Source of the DNA: Eubacteriaceae bacterium
GTDB lineage: Bacteria > Bacillota > Clostridia > Eubacteriales > Eubacteriaceae
Reading direction: 5' to 3'
Length of the DNA: 56,120 nucleotides
NCBI GenBank assembly: GCA_030156895.1
Contig: JASGLP010000013.1
Location: 1-56,120, forward strand
Positions 44,291-52,569 of this stretch are shown here, one piece after another. Both the position numbers and the translations under genes were made by a program. Every line of letters begins with the position of its first letter. The first letter of the stretch is position 1. The notes below the pieces were generated by a model. That model did no database searches, was not told the DNA's origin, and saw nothing but the letters and a program-made list of their open reading frames with translations.

Positions 44291-44794
44291 ATGACACAAG
44301 AACAAATGTTAGAACAGATCGTAAAACAGGTAATGAGTTCTATGGGTGGTGCTGTTTCAGCTCCAGCCGGCAGTGCAGGAACCGTTACAGCTGCTGATTA
44401 TCCAATCGGCGACAAAAAACCTGAACTGATCAAATCAGCTACAGGAAAAGGATTAAAAGAATTAACCATCGATAAATTATTATCTGGCGAATTAAAACCA
44501 GAAGATTTAAGAATTCGTCCTGAAACTCTGGAACTACAGGCGCAGGTTGCTGAATCTGTAAAACGAGGCACTTTCGCTCTTAACTTAAGAAGAGCTGCTG
44601 AGTTAATCGCTGTTCCTGATGCTCGACTTCTTGAAATCTACAATGCAATGCGACCATACAAATCGACAAAAGATGAACTGGTTGCCATTGCTGATGAATT
44701 AAAAACAAAATATAATGCACCAATTTCTGCATCACTAGTAGCTGAAGCAGCAGATGTGTATTATGCAAGAAAGCGATCTAAAGAATTTATCTAA
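44291..44794 (+). CDS. pduE: B12-dependent propanediol dehydratase, small subunit
   Basis: A 167-residue subunit. An N-terminal helix (QEQMLEQIVKQVMSSM) probably targets it to the lumen. The body has DYPIGDKKPELIKSATGKGLKELTIDKLLSGEL and LEIYNAMRPYKSTKDEL, matching PduE. ATG 44291 follows GGAGGTGA and is preferred to an upstream in-frame start. The last residues ADVYYARKRSKE match the family. Confidence 0.93.
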   Translation: MTQEQMLEQIVKQVMSSMGGAVSAPAGSAGTVTAADYPIGDKKPELIKSATGKGLKELTIDKLLSGELKPEDLRIRPETLELQAQVAESVKRGTFALNLRRAAELIAVPDARLLEIYNAMRPYKSTKDELVAIADELKTKYNAPISASLVAEAADVYYARKRSKEFI

Positions 44795-44848
44795 ATAGTT
44801 TTTAGGTGAAGATGGCGCTTTTGGAAAATTTGTTTGGAGGACTCAAAT

Positions 44849-46663
44849 ATGATATTAGCAGGAATTGATATTGGAAATGCGAGTACAGAAACTGCACTTG
44901 CCCGATATGTTGACGGCAAAATGGATTTCCTTGCCAGTGGAATCGTTGATACCACTGGTATGAAAGGAACACGACAGAATATTCATGGAGTATTTGCCTC
45001 TTTAAAACAAGCCCTGGAAAAAGCTGATCTTACCGTTGAAAATGTTGATCTTATTCGAATCAACGAGGCTGCACCCGTTATAGGGGATGTAGCAATGGAA
45101 ACTATTACTGAAACAATCATTACGGAATCTACCATGATCGGTCACAATCCCTCTACACCAGGGGGATTGGGGGTCGGTGTGGGGATCACCGTAGACATAA
45201 GGGATGTTAATAATTGTGAAAAAGGATCGGCAGTTATCGTGATTATTCCCCGCGAGGTGGATTTCGATAACTCGTCCAGCATTATTAACAATGCCGTCAA
45301 AAGCGGCATATATGTAAATGGTGCCATTGTCCAGCGTGATGATGGCGTTTTAATTAACAACCGTTTAGAGAAAAAAATTCCTATTGTCGATGAAGTCTCA
45401 TTAATAGAAAAAGTCCCATTGAATATGCGCGCAGCCATTGAAGTAGCTGCACCGGGATCGGTGGTTGAACAGTTGTCAAATCCGTATGGTATTGCTACGG
45501 TATTTGAATTAAACTCGGATGAAACCAAACAGGTTGTACCTGTTTCGCGGGCGTTAATCGGGAATCGGTCAGCAGTTGTTATTAAGACACCAGCGGGAGA
45601 CGTGAAAGAACGAAAAATCCCAGCTGGTCAGATTATAATACAGGGTGAAAATAAAAAAGCTCAGGTAAATGTGGATGATGGCGCCGAAAAGATTATGGAG
45701 GCGATTCGTTCTGTTGCACCTGTTTCCGACATTAAAGGAGAAGCAGGAACAAATGCAGGGGGAATGCTGGAAAAAGTCAGACAAGTTATGTCTAATTTAA
45801 CCGATCAGCTTCCATCGGCAATTAAAATCCAGGATTTACTGGCGGTTGATACATTCGTACCGCAGACAGTTAAAGGCGGGGTTGCCGAAGAATTTTCAAT
45901 GGAAAATGCCGTTGGAATTGCAGCCATGGTTAAAGCTGACAAACTGCAGATGAATATGATCGCGGAAGAGCTCGAAAAAGAACTGGGCGTAAAAGTTGAA
46001 GTTGGCGGTGTCGAAGCTGATATGGCGATTCGTGGCGCTTTAACAACCCCAGGCAGCAACAAACCAATGGCGATTATTGATATGGGTGCCGGTTCTACCG
46101 ATGCCGCCATTATTAATCGTTCTGATGAAATAAAATCAATCCATTTAGCGGGTGCTGGAAATATGGTTACCTTACTGATTGGATCAGAATTAGGTTTTGA
46201 AGACCTGGCTTTGGCCGAAGACATCAAAAAATATCCATTGGCTAAAGTGGAAAGTTTATTTCATATCAGACATGAAGATGGAACAGTACAGTTTTATGAT
46301 AAACCCCTGGATCCGCGAACATTCGCCCGGGTGGTTATTTTAACCCCCTTAGGAATGGTACCAATTCCCGGTAATCATTCGATGGAACGAATCAGACAGG
46401 TTCGACGGGATGCTAAAACGAAAGTGTTTGTTGTGAATGCGATTCGTTCGCTGGAACGCGTCAGTCCAACTGGCAATGTCAGAGATATGGAATTCGTCAC
46501 CCTGGTCGGCGGATCAGCGCTTGATTTTGAAATACCGCAGCTGGTGACAGATGCGTTGTCAAAATACAGCATCGTCGCAGGTCGTGCCAATATTAGAGGG
46601 GTTGAAGGTCCACGTAATGCTGTTGCATCCGGACTCGTACTGGCGTACGCTGAAGGTGAATAA
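44849..46663 (+). CDS. pduG: Diol dehydratase reactivase, large subunit
   Basis: A 604-residue ASKHA-fold chaperone that exchanges damaged cobalamin in the dehydratase with ATP. It has AGIDIGNASTETALA at the N-terminus, HNPSTPGGLGVGVGIT, and IIDMGAGSTDAAIINRS for the second phosphate loop. The ATG at 44849 (GGAGG upstream) is preferred over 44834. Length matches PduG. The small subunit starts 2 bp after its stop. Confidence 0.93.
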   Translation: MILAGIDIGNASTETALARYVDGKMDFLASGIVDTTGMKGTRQNIHGVFASLKQALEKADLTVENVDLIRINEAAPVIGDVAMETITETIITESTMIGHNPSTPGGLGVGVGITVDIRDVNNCEKGSAVIVIIPREVDFDNSSSIINNAVKSGIYVNGAIVQRDDGVLINNRLEKKIPIVDEVSLIEKVPLNMRAAIEVAAPGSVVEQLSNPYGIATVFELNSDETKQVVPVSRALIGNRSAVVIKTPAGDVKERKIPAGQIIIQGENKKAQVNVDDGAEKIMEAIRSVAPVSDIKGEAGTNAGGMLEKVRQVMSNLTDQLPSAIKIQDLLAVDTFVPQTVKGGVAEEFSMENAVGIAAMVKADKLQMNMIAEELEKELGVKVEVGGVEADMAIRGALTTPGSNKPMAIIDMGAGSTDAAIINRSDEIKSIHLAGAGNMVTLLIGSELGFEDLALAEDIKKYPLAKVESLFHIRHEDGTVQFYDKPLDPRTFARVVILTPLGMVPIPGNHSMERIRQVRRDAKTKVFVVNAIRSLERVSPTGNVRDMEFVTLVGGSALDFEIPQLVTDALSKYSIVAGRANIRGVEGPRNAVASGLVLAYAEGE

Positions 46664-46664
46664 A

Positions 46665-47039
46665 ATGCGACTGGATTATGATGCACCAAAACCTGAAATT
46701 AAAGTATTGCACGGTAAAAATGAAACATTGAATTGTGTTGTTTCACATGTTTTGCATGGCATTGAAGAAGAAGGTCTGCCCTTTTCTGTTGAAGAAAACG
46801 AGGAATTGGATTCGATTGAGCTGGCATATCGTGGTGCGGAATTATCGCATCTTGGTGTGGGGATTGGGATTACTGAGAAAGAAGTGGTCTTGCATTTTAT
46901 TAAATTAAAAGAAGATCAGCCCTTGTTCAGAGTTCCTTCGTATAGTGATGTGGAAACATTAAGAGCTTTGGGAAGCAATGCGGCGCGAATTGTGAAACGC
47001 ATGCCATTTAAGAATCTTGATAATACTGAACTGTCGTAA
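46665..47039 (+). CDS. pduH: Diol dehydratase reactivase, small subunit
   Basis: A 124-residue protein matching PduH (LHGIEEEGLPFSVE, then AELSHLGVGIGITEKEVVLHF and RALGSNAARIVKRMPF). It has the fold of the dehydratase medium subunit and displaces it during reactivation. The ATG at 46665 is chosen; the longer upstream frame overlaps pduG and is not supported. AAGGTGA lies just upstream, inside the pduG end. Confidence 0.9.
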   Translation: MRLDYDAPKPEIKVLHGKNETLNCVVSHVLHGIEEEGLPFSVEENEELDSIELAYRGAELSHLGVGIGITEKEVVLHFIKLKEDQPLFRVPSYSDVETLRALGSNAARIVKRMPFKNLDNTELS

Positions 47040-47051
47040 GGAGGGGTTAAT

Positions 47052-47414
47052 TTGCATAGAGGCGAGGCCATTGGCCTAATTGAAGCTATCGGGTTGGCCA
47101 CAGCAGTGGAAGCAGCAGATGCGGCGGTTAAATCAGCAAATGTCAGACTCATTGGTTATGAACCCTGCAAAGGTGACGGTATGTCGACCATTAAGGTGGC
47201 TGGTGATGTAGGAGCAGTTAAAGCTGCATGTGAAGCTGCAGCGGCAGCCTGTGCCAACGGGCGCGGAGTTTTTAGTGTTAAAGTAATACCTAGACCCGCC
47301 GAAGGGATCGAAAAGCTGATTTATAACAGTCAGACTGTTGGTTATGTACCAGCAGAAGAAAAGACAAATGACGAGAGCGTTGAAGAGGAAACGACCGATT
47401 CAACTGAAGAATAA
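47052..47414 (+). CDS. Microcompartment shell protein, BMC-H with acidic tail (PduK-like)
   Basis: A 120-residue protein: one BMC domain (EAIGLIEAIGLATAVEAADAAVKSANVRLIGYE, ending KVIPRPAEGIEKL) and a 30-residue acidic C-terminal tail (EEKTNDESVEEETTDSTEE). PduK also has a BMC domain plus a C-terminal extension, but the Salmonella extension carries cysteines that this one lacks. The start is TTG at 47052 behind GGAGGGG. The tail could project outside the shell or contact cargo; this is inferred. Confidence 0.8.
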   Translation: MHRGEAIGLIEAIGLATAVEAADAAVKSANVRLIGYEPCKGDGMSTIKVAGDVGAVKAACEAAAAACANGRGVFSVKVIPRPAEGIEKLIYNSQTVGYVPAEEKTNDESVEEETTDSTEE

Positions 47415-47444
47415 GGAAGATTCCTTGTAGAAAAGGTGTTTACC

Positions 47445-48101
47445 ATGAATGCAGAAGAAAAACAAGTAATAGAACAGATTGTGATTAACACAGTCAAAAA
47501 ACTGATTGAAGCAGAAAACTCTCCAAATCGCGTGGTTTTAGGAATTTCCAATAAACATATTCACTTATGTCAGGCGGATATTGAAACCCTGTTTGGGGAA
47601 GGTCATCAGTTAACAAATTTAAAAGACTTAAAACAGCCCGGACAGTACGCTGCTGCCGAAACTGTTAAAGTTATAGGTCCAAAAGGAAGCTTTGGAAAAG
47701 TTCGAATTCTAGGACCAGCCAGACCAGAAAGTCAAGTGGAAATTTCACTGACAGATGCCAGAACGTTAGGTATCAATGCACCGGTCATGGAATCGGGTCA
47801 CCTGGAAGGAACGCCTGGTATTACCCTTGAAGGTCCAAAAGGATCTGTAACGCTGGAACGTGGTGTGATGATTGCGCTTAGACACATTCATATGCCACCG
47901 GATATTGCTGAAGCCTTGAATATTAAAGACAAAGATTTTATATCAGTTGAAACATGTGGTGTAAGAAAAACGATATTCTGCAATGTCTTGGCTCGGGTAT
48001 CGGATAAATTTGACTATGAAATGCATCTTGATACTGATGAAGCCAACGCAGCGGGGCTTAAGAATGACGATTATTTAAAAATTATACCCAACAACAGGTG
48101 A
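47445..48101 (+). CDS. pduL: Phosphotransacylase PduL
   Basis: A 218-residue microcompartment phosphotransacylase turning propionyl-CoA and phosphate into propionyl-phosphate. It has two zinc-binding histidine clusters, SNKHIHL and LRHIHMPP, and the repeated barrel signature RILGPARPESQVEISLTDARTLGI. The first 20 residues (EEKQVIEQIVINTVKKLIEAE) form an encapsulation helix. ATG 47445 is preferred to GTG 47436 because of AAAAGG eight bases upstream. It acts after PduP. Confidence 0.93.
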   Translation: MNAEEKQVIEQIVINTVKKLIEAENSPNRVVLGISNKHIHLCQADIETLFGEGHQLTNLKDLKQPGQYAAAETVKVIGPKGSFGKVRILGPARPESQVEISLTDARTLGINAPVMESGHLEGTPGITLEGPKGSVTLERGVMIALRHIHMPPDIAEALNIKDKDFISVETCGVRKTIFCNVLARVSDKFDYEMHLDTDEANAAGLKNDDYLKIIPNNR

Positions 48102-48105
48102 TTAA

Positions 48106-48930
48106 ATGGACTGGAAATCAGGAAATGACGCAATACTTGAGCTGGCCGAACTGATCCGTCTGAAAAAGGCAAATCCTTATACCGGAAAACTGAAAGTTGG
48201 TGTCGATTTAGGGACTGCTAATATAGTTATAGCGGTAGTAGATGAAAACAATAGACCTATTGCCGGGGCAACACAAGGTGCATCAGTGGTTCGTGACGGG
48301 ATTGTCGTTGATTACCTCGGTGCAAGCCAGATTGTAAGAAAGTTAAAAGGCGAAGTTGAAGCGATTTTAGGGGTTGATTTAACCAATGCTAATGCGGCAA
48401 CTGCCATTCCGCCTGGAATTTTAGAAGGCAATACCAAAATTATCGCCAATGTTGTTGATTCTGCCGATTTTATTGTAACCAATGTTGTCGACGAACCGAC
48501 AGCTGCGGCAACTGTGCTGGGAATAACTGAAGGTGCTGTTGTCGATGTTGGGGGCGGAACGACAGGCATCAGTGTTATAAAAAACGGCGAAGTGGTATTT
48601 ACCGCCGATGAAGCGACCGGCGGGACGCATATGAGCTTAGTCCTTGCAGGTTTTCACCATATCAGCTTTGAAGAAGCAGAAGAATACAAAAAAAATGAAT
48701 CACAGAAGAAAGTGTTTCCAATTATCAAACCGGTTGTTCAGAAAATGGCATCCATCGTCAATCATTTTTTAACCGGCTACGATGTCGATGTGATTTATGT
48801 GGTTGGTGGGGCCTGTTTATTTGATGATTTTGAAAAAATCTTTGAAGCAGAAACCGGCATAAAAACTATCAAGCCTGTGGAACCATTATTGGTAACACCA
48901 TTAGGGATAGCCTTTAATTGTCAAGGGTAA
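48106..48930 (+). CDS. eutJ: EutJ-like ASKHA chaperone
   Basis: A 274-residue Hsp70/actin-like ATPase resembling EutJ of ethanolamine microcompartments. Motifs: KVGVDLGTANIVIAVVD (phosphate 1), GAVVDVGGGTTGISVI (phosphate 2), NVVDEPTAAATVLG and IYVVGGACLFDDFE (adenosine). EutJ is proposed to be a chaperone, but its job is unproven. It starts 4 bp after pduL and lies before the flavoprotein gene. Its presence in a propanediol operon gives the locus a mixed Pdu/Eut character. Confidence 0.85.
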   Translation: MDWKSGNDAILELAELIRLKKANPYTGKLKVGVDLGTANIVIAVVDENNRPIAGATQGASVVRDGIVVDYLGASQIVRKLKGEVEAILGVDLTNANAATAIPPGILEGNTKIIANVVDSADFIVTNVVDEPTAAATVLGITEGAVVDVGGGTTGISVIKNGEVVFTADEATGGTHMSLVLAGFHHISFEEAEEYKKNESQKKVFPIIKPVVQKMASIVNHFLTGYDVDVIYVVGGACLFDDFEKIFEAETGIKTIKPVEPLLVTPLGIAFNCQG

Positions 48931-48948
48931 GGAATGTGGTGATAAGAA

Positions 48949-49791
48949 ATGGATATGAAGGGAATGCTTGAAGACAGCCTTTTTGATCTTCTGGTTCAGA
49001 AGGTTGTTGAAGAAGTAATCAGAAGAATTAATGCAAAGCCCCAAAAAGCGTTAGTGATGTTTACCGGAGCAACGATTGGCTTTAAGGAATCGATGGACTC
49101 ACTGTCGAAACTACAAAAAGAAGGTTGGCAATTAAAAGTTGTTCTTTCAGATGATGGGATGAAGGTGCAGAACCCTGAAGCAATCAAACAGGAACTGAAT
49201 CTGGAAACCATTTATCACAGTGGAAATATCGAAAGCCAGAAAGAACTCTACAATGATGTTGATTTGATGATTGTCGCAACGATGACGATCAATACAGCTG
49301 CTAAATTTGCAAATGGGATTACAGATACGGTATTATTATCGCTTCTGAATCATGGATTTATGGCGGGAATCCCGGTAGTAGGTGCTAAAGATGCCTGTGA
49401 TCCGGATAATCCTGTGCGAGTAAAAGCGGGAATGGGAAAATCAACAGCTGGATATAGAAAAATGCTTCTGTCAAATATGAACACATTAACAGATTTTGGG
49501 ATGATACTTGTTGATGCAAAAGATTTATATACTGCCTGCACAAAGACAAAAATTTCTGAGTGCCAGGCTGACCCGGGGCAAAATAGTAAAGCGGAAACAA
49601 AGAATTCTGTTATGGCAGCTGCTCATGTTTATGGGCAGGATGAAATTACCCTAAATAAAAAGGTGATTTCACGGACTGATATTTTAAAAGCCCAGAATGC
49701 CGGCAGTATTCGAATACCAGCGAATGCTATTATAACCGAGGTCGCCGCAGAGGCTATTGAATCATTTAAACTTAAAATGATCAGATTTTAA
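48949..49791 (+). CDS. Flavoprotein-like protein with PduM-like C-terminal segment
   Basis: A 280-residue protein. The first 25 residues (LEDSLFDLLVQKVVEEVIRRI) resemble an encapsulation helix. Residues about 28-190 look like a flavoprotein (decarboxylase-like) Rossmann domain: KALVMFTGATIGFKESMDSL, VDLMIVATMTINTAAKFANGITDT and AGIPVVGAKDACDP. The final 45 residues (KKVISRTDILKAQNAGSIRIPANAIITEVAAEAI) resemble the end of PduM, a small protein needed for microcompartment assembly. I infer a PduM-like structural role joined to an FMN-binding fold, but could be wrong about the homology. The start at 48949 is uncertain; ATG 48955 is possible. Confidence 0.6.
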   Translation: MDMKGMLEDSLFDLLVQKVVEEVIRRINAKPQKALVMFTGATIGFKESMDSLSKLQKEGWQLKVVLSDDGMKVQNPEAIKQELNLETIYHSGNIESQKELYNDVDLMIVATMTINTAAKFANGITDTVLLSLLNHGFMAGIPVVGAKDACDPDNPVRVKAGMGKSTAGYRKMLLSNMNTLTDFGMILVDAKDLYTACTKTKISECQADPGQNSKAETKNSVMAAAHVYGQDEITLNKKVISRTDILKAQNAGSIRIPANAIITEVAAEAIESFKLKMIRF

Positions 49792-49805
49792 AAGGTGGTG
49801 AATCA

Positions 49806-50084
49806 ATGCAGTTAGCAAAAGTAGTTGGAAATGTGGTTTCAACGCAGAAAGATTCCAATCTTGTGGGTTGCAAATTACTGATAATTAAAAAAATTGATGA
49901 GTATGGCGAATTTGAAAAGTACTCAAGCCAATCAACCGCAATTGCTGTTGATGCCGTGGGTGCGGGAATCGGCGAAACTGTTATTGTTACGTCAGGTAGT
50001 AATGCCCGATACGTATACGGTGATAAGATGGCACCGCTTGACATGACAATTGTTGGAATTGTCGATGAGATTCAAATTGTTTAA
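49806..50084 (+). CDS. pduN: Microcompartment vertex protein (PduN/EutN/CcmL)
   Basis: A 92-residue BMC-P pentamer protein that caps the shell vertices. It begins MQLAKVVGNVVSTQKDSNLVGCKLLIIK and continues DAVGAGIGETVIVTSGSNARY, the classic EutN/CcmL pattern. AGGTGGTG precedes the start. No other vertex protein is in the window. Confidence 0.92.
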   Translation: MQLAKVVGNVVSTQKDSNLVGCKLLIIKKIDEYGEFEKYSSQSTAIAVDAVGAGIGETVIVTSGSNARYVYGDKMAPLDMTIVGIVDEIQIV

Positions 50085-50095
50085 GGAGGAAGCAA

Positions 50096-51100
50096 ATGCC
50101 AAATGTATATACCCGTGGCGGCGATAAGGGTGAAACCTCTTTATTCGGATCTTCGCGCATAGGAAAAGACAATATCGAAGTCGATGCATATGGTACCATG
50201 GATGAAGCTAATTCAGCTATCGGTTTTGCCTATTCAATCATCGAAGACGGAGCGATTAAAGAAATTCTTCGCCACTTACAAAAGCGAATTTTCGTTTTAG
50301 GTGCAGAGTTAGCGAGCGACGACAAAGGCAAAGAGATGCTTAAGGACGGTATCTGTCAGAATGATATTGACTATATGGAAAAAGTTCTTGATCATTATCT
50401 TGAAATTGTCGGGCCGCAACGAGATTTTGTGATCCCTGGCGAAAATAAAAGTTCAGCAGCGCTTCATGTTGCCAGAACAATAGTCAGACGTGGTGAGCGC
50501 ATCATTATTCACTATAATCGCGAACAAGATAATGCAGTACGACCAGAGATGATTAAATTCGTTAATCGTCTGTCGGATACGCTTTTTGTTCTGGCAAGAA
50601 TGGAAGATTTCAACGCTGTTGTTAAAGATGTCGTTGGGCTTGTTAAAGAAAAAATAAATGAGGCTACAGTATCGGAAGATGCAGCGGTTGATAAAGATCA
50701 GGACTTTTCACTCTTACGACTAGCAAAAAAAATGAGTGCGGCAGCTCGTGTTAAAGCTGAAGAAATGGGTGTACCAATCGTATTTTCTGTCGTCGATCAA
50801 GGGGGAAACTTAACCTACTTTGAACGGATGGAAGATGCCTTGATGGTTAGTATTGATATTTCCATCAATAAAGCTTTCACAGCTAATGCGCTTAAAATGT
50901 CGACTGATAAGGTTGCAGGCGTTGTTAAAGAAGATGGATCTTTATATGGATTACAGTGGACCAATGATGGCCGAATGGTTGTCTTTGGCGGCGGTTATCC
51001 GATCAAAATCAACGGCCAGATAGTTGGCGGTATCGGTGTCAGCGGAGGATCTGTTGACGAAGACATGATCATAGCCAAAAGCGCGCTTGAAGTATTATGA
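50096..51100 (+). CDS. pduO: Cobalamin adenosyltransferase PduO with C-terminal HbpS/GlcG domain
   Basis: A 334-residue two-domain protein. Residues 1-185 are a PduO-type ATP:cob(I)alamin adenosyltransferase (VYTRGGDKGETSLFG, DAYGTMDEANSAIGFA, ARTIVRRGERII), which makes the coenzyme of the dehydratase. Residues about 200-334 are a GlcG/HbpS-like domain (ARVKAEEMGVPIVFSVVDQGGNLTYFERMEDA and IGVSGGSVDEDMIIAKSAL), which binds heme in some relatives. The start follows AAGGAGG. Such fusions are found in other Pdu operons. Confidence 0.93.
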   Translation: MPNVYTRGGDKGETSLFGSSRIGKDNIEVDAYGTMDEANSAIGFAYSIIEDGAIKEILRHLQKRIFVLGAELASDDKGKEMLKDGICQNDIDYMEKVLDHYLEIVGPQRDFVIPGENKSSAALHVARTIVRRGERIIIHYNREQDNAVRPEMIKFVNRLSDTLFVLARMEDFNAVVKDVVGLVKEKINEATVSEDAAVDKDQDFSLLRLAKKMSAAARVKAEEMGVPIVFSVVDQGGNLTYFERMEDALMVSIDISINKAFTANALKMSTDKVAGVVKEDGSLYGLQWTNDGRMVVFGGGYPIKINGQIVGGIGVSGGSVDEDMIIAKSALEVL

Positions 51101-51145
51101 CGATTTAGAAAGACTAAGATTAACGTGATCCAGGAGGTACCAGGA

Positions 51146-52555
51146 ATGAATATTGATACCACAGGTATTGAATATATTGTAAAAAAAGTAATGGCGGAAA
51201 TTGATGTCGCTGTGGAAACCGGCAAACCGATTAAAGACGGTGAGTTTGGTATTTTCAATGATATGGAAAATGCCATTGATGCAGCATTTACTGCACAGAA
51301 ATCATTTATGCGAACAAGTCTGGCATTCAGAAGCAAGCTGATTGCAGCCATGCGAGCTGAAATGCTGAAAAAAGAAAATATGGAAACTATTTGCGCTTTG
51401 GCAGTAGAAGAAACCGGCATGGGAAATTACCAGCATAAGCTTTTAAAACATGAGCTGGCTTGTAATAAAACGCCAGGTGTTGAGGATTTAGTTGCTGAAG
51501 CGATGACTGGTGATGATGGTTTAACGCTGATTGAACAGTCTCCATTTGGCGTTATTGGTGCGGTTTCACCTTCAACGAATCCAAGTGAAACAGTTATTAA
51601 CAATTCTATTGGTATGTTGGCTGGTGGAAATACGGTTGTATTTGCACCCCATCCAAGTGCTAAAAAAGTTTCTGCATTATGTGTAAAACTTTTAAACAAG
51701 GCAATTATGGAAGTTGGCGGACCAGCAAACTTAATTGTAACAACTTATGAGCCAACCATTGAAAGTGCCAATACCATGTTTACCAGTGATAAAATCACGA
51801 TGCTTTGTGCAACTGGTGGTCCAGGTGTTGTAAAATCAGTTCTTAAAAGCGGTAAAAAAGCAATTGGCGCAGGCGCTGGAAATCCACCGGCATTGGTTGA
51901 TGAAACAGCCGATATCGAAAAAGCAGGTAAAGATATTATCGATGGCTGCTGTTTTGATAACAACCTGCCATGTATTGCAGAAAAAGAAGTTATTGTCGTT
52001 GAACAGGTTGCAGATTACCTGATCTTCAATATGAAGAAAAATGGTGCCTACGAATTAACTGATCCTAAGAAGATTCAGGAATTGGCTGATACCGTTTATC
52101 CGAACGGACGACTTAGCCGAGATTTCGTTGGTCGAGATGCCTGTGTTATTCTTAAAGCAATCGGAATTGAAGCAGATCCTTCAGTTCGTGTTATCATCAT
52201 GGAAACAGCAAAGGATCATCTGTTTGCTGTTGAAGAACTGATGATGCCAATCTTACCGATTATTCGCGTTAAAGACGTTGCTGAAGGAATCGATTTAGCA
52301 TGTGAGTTAGAACATGGAAATCGTCATACGGCTATCATGCATTCAACAAATGTTAATAATCTAACTGAAATGGCAAAAAGAGTCCAAACGACAATTTTTG
52401 TTAAAAATGGACCTTCCTATGCTGGTATTGGTGTTGGTGGTGAAGGCTACACAACATTTACAATTGCCGGTCCCACTGGAGAGGGCCTGACATCCGCAAG
52501 ATCATTCACTCGAAAAAGAAGATGTGTTCTGGTTGGAGGATTTACCATTAAATAA
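51146..52555 (+). CDS. pduP: CoA-acylating propionaldehyde dehydrogenase
   Basis: A 469-residue aldehyde dehydrogenase that oxidises propanal to propionyl-CoA with NAD inside the shell. The N-terminal helix (TTGIEYIVKKVMAEIDVA) is a targeting sequence. The nucleotide-binding region has SPFGVIGAVSPSTNPSETVINNSIGML. The active-site cysteine is in DNNLPCIAEKEV. ATG 51146 has AGGAGG upstream and is chosen over GTG 51125. NADH made here must be recycled by an alcohol dehydrogenase not seen in the window. Confidence 0.94.
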   Translation: MNIDTTGIEYIVKKVMAEIDVAVETGKPIKDGEFGIFNDMENAIDAAFTAQKSFMRTSLAFRSKLIAAMRAEMLKKENMETICALAVEETGMGNYQHKLLKHELACNKTPGVEDLVAEAMTGDDGLTLIEQSPFGVIGAVSPSTNPSETVINNSIGMLAGGNTVVFAPHPSAKKVSALCVKLLNKAIMEVGGPANLIVTTYEPTIESANTMFTSDKITMLCATGGPGVVKSVLKSGKKAIGAGAGNPPALVDETADIEKAGKDIIDGCCFDNNLPCIAEKEVIVVEQVADYLIFNMKKNGAYELTDPKKIQELADTVYPNGRLSRDFVGRDACVILKAIGIEADPSVRVIIMETAKDHLFAVEELMMPILPIIRVKDVAEGIDLACELEHGNRHTAIMHSTNVNNLTEMAKRVQTTIFVKNGPSYAGIGVGGEGYTTFTIAGPTGEGLTSARSFTRKRRCVLVGGFTIK

Positions 52556-52569
52556 TTGAGGTGTTGTTC

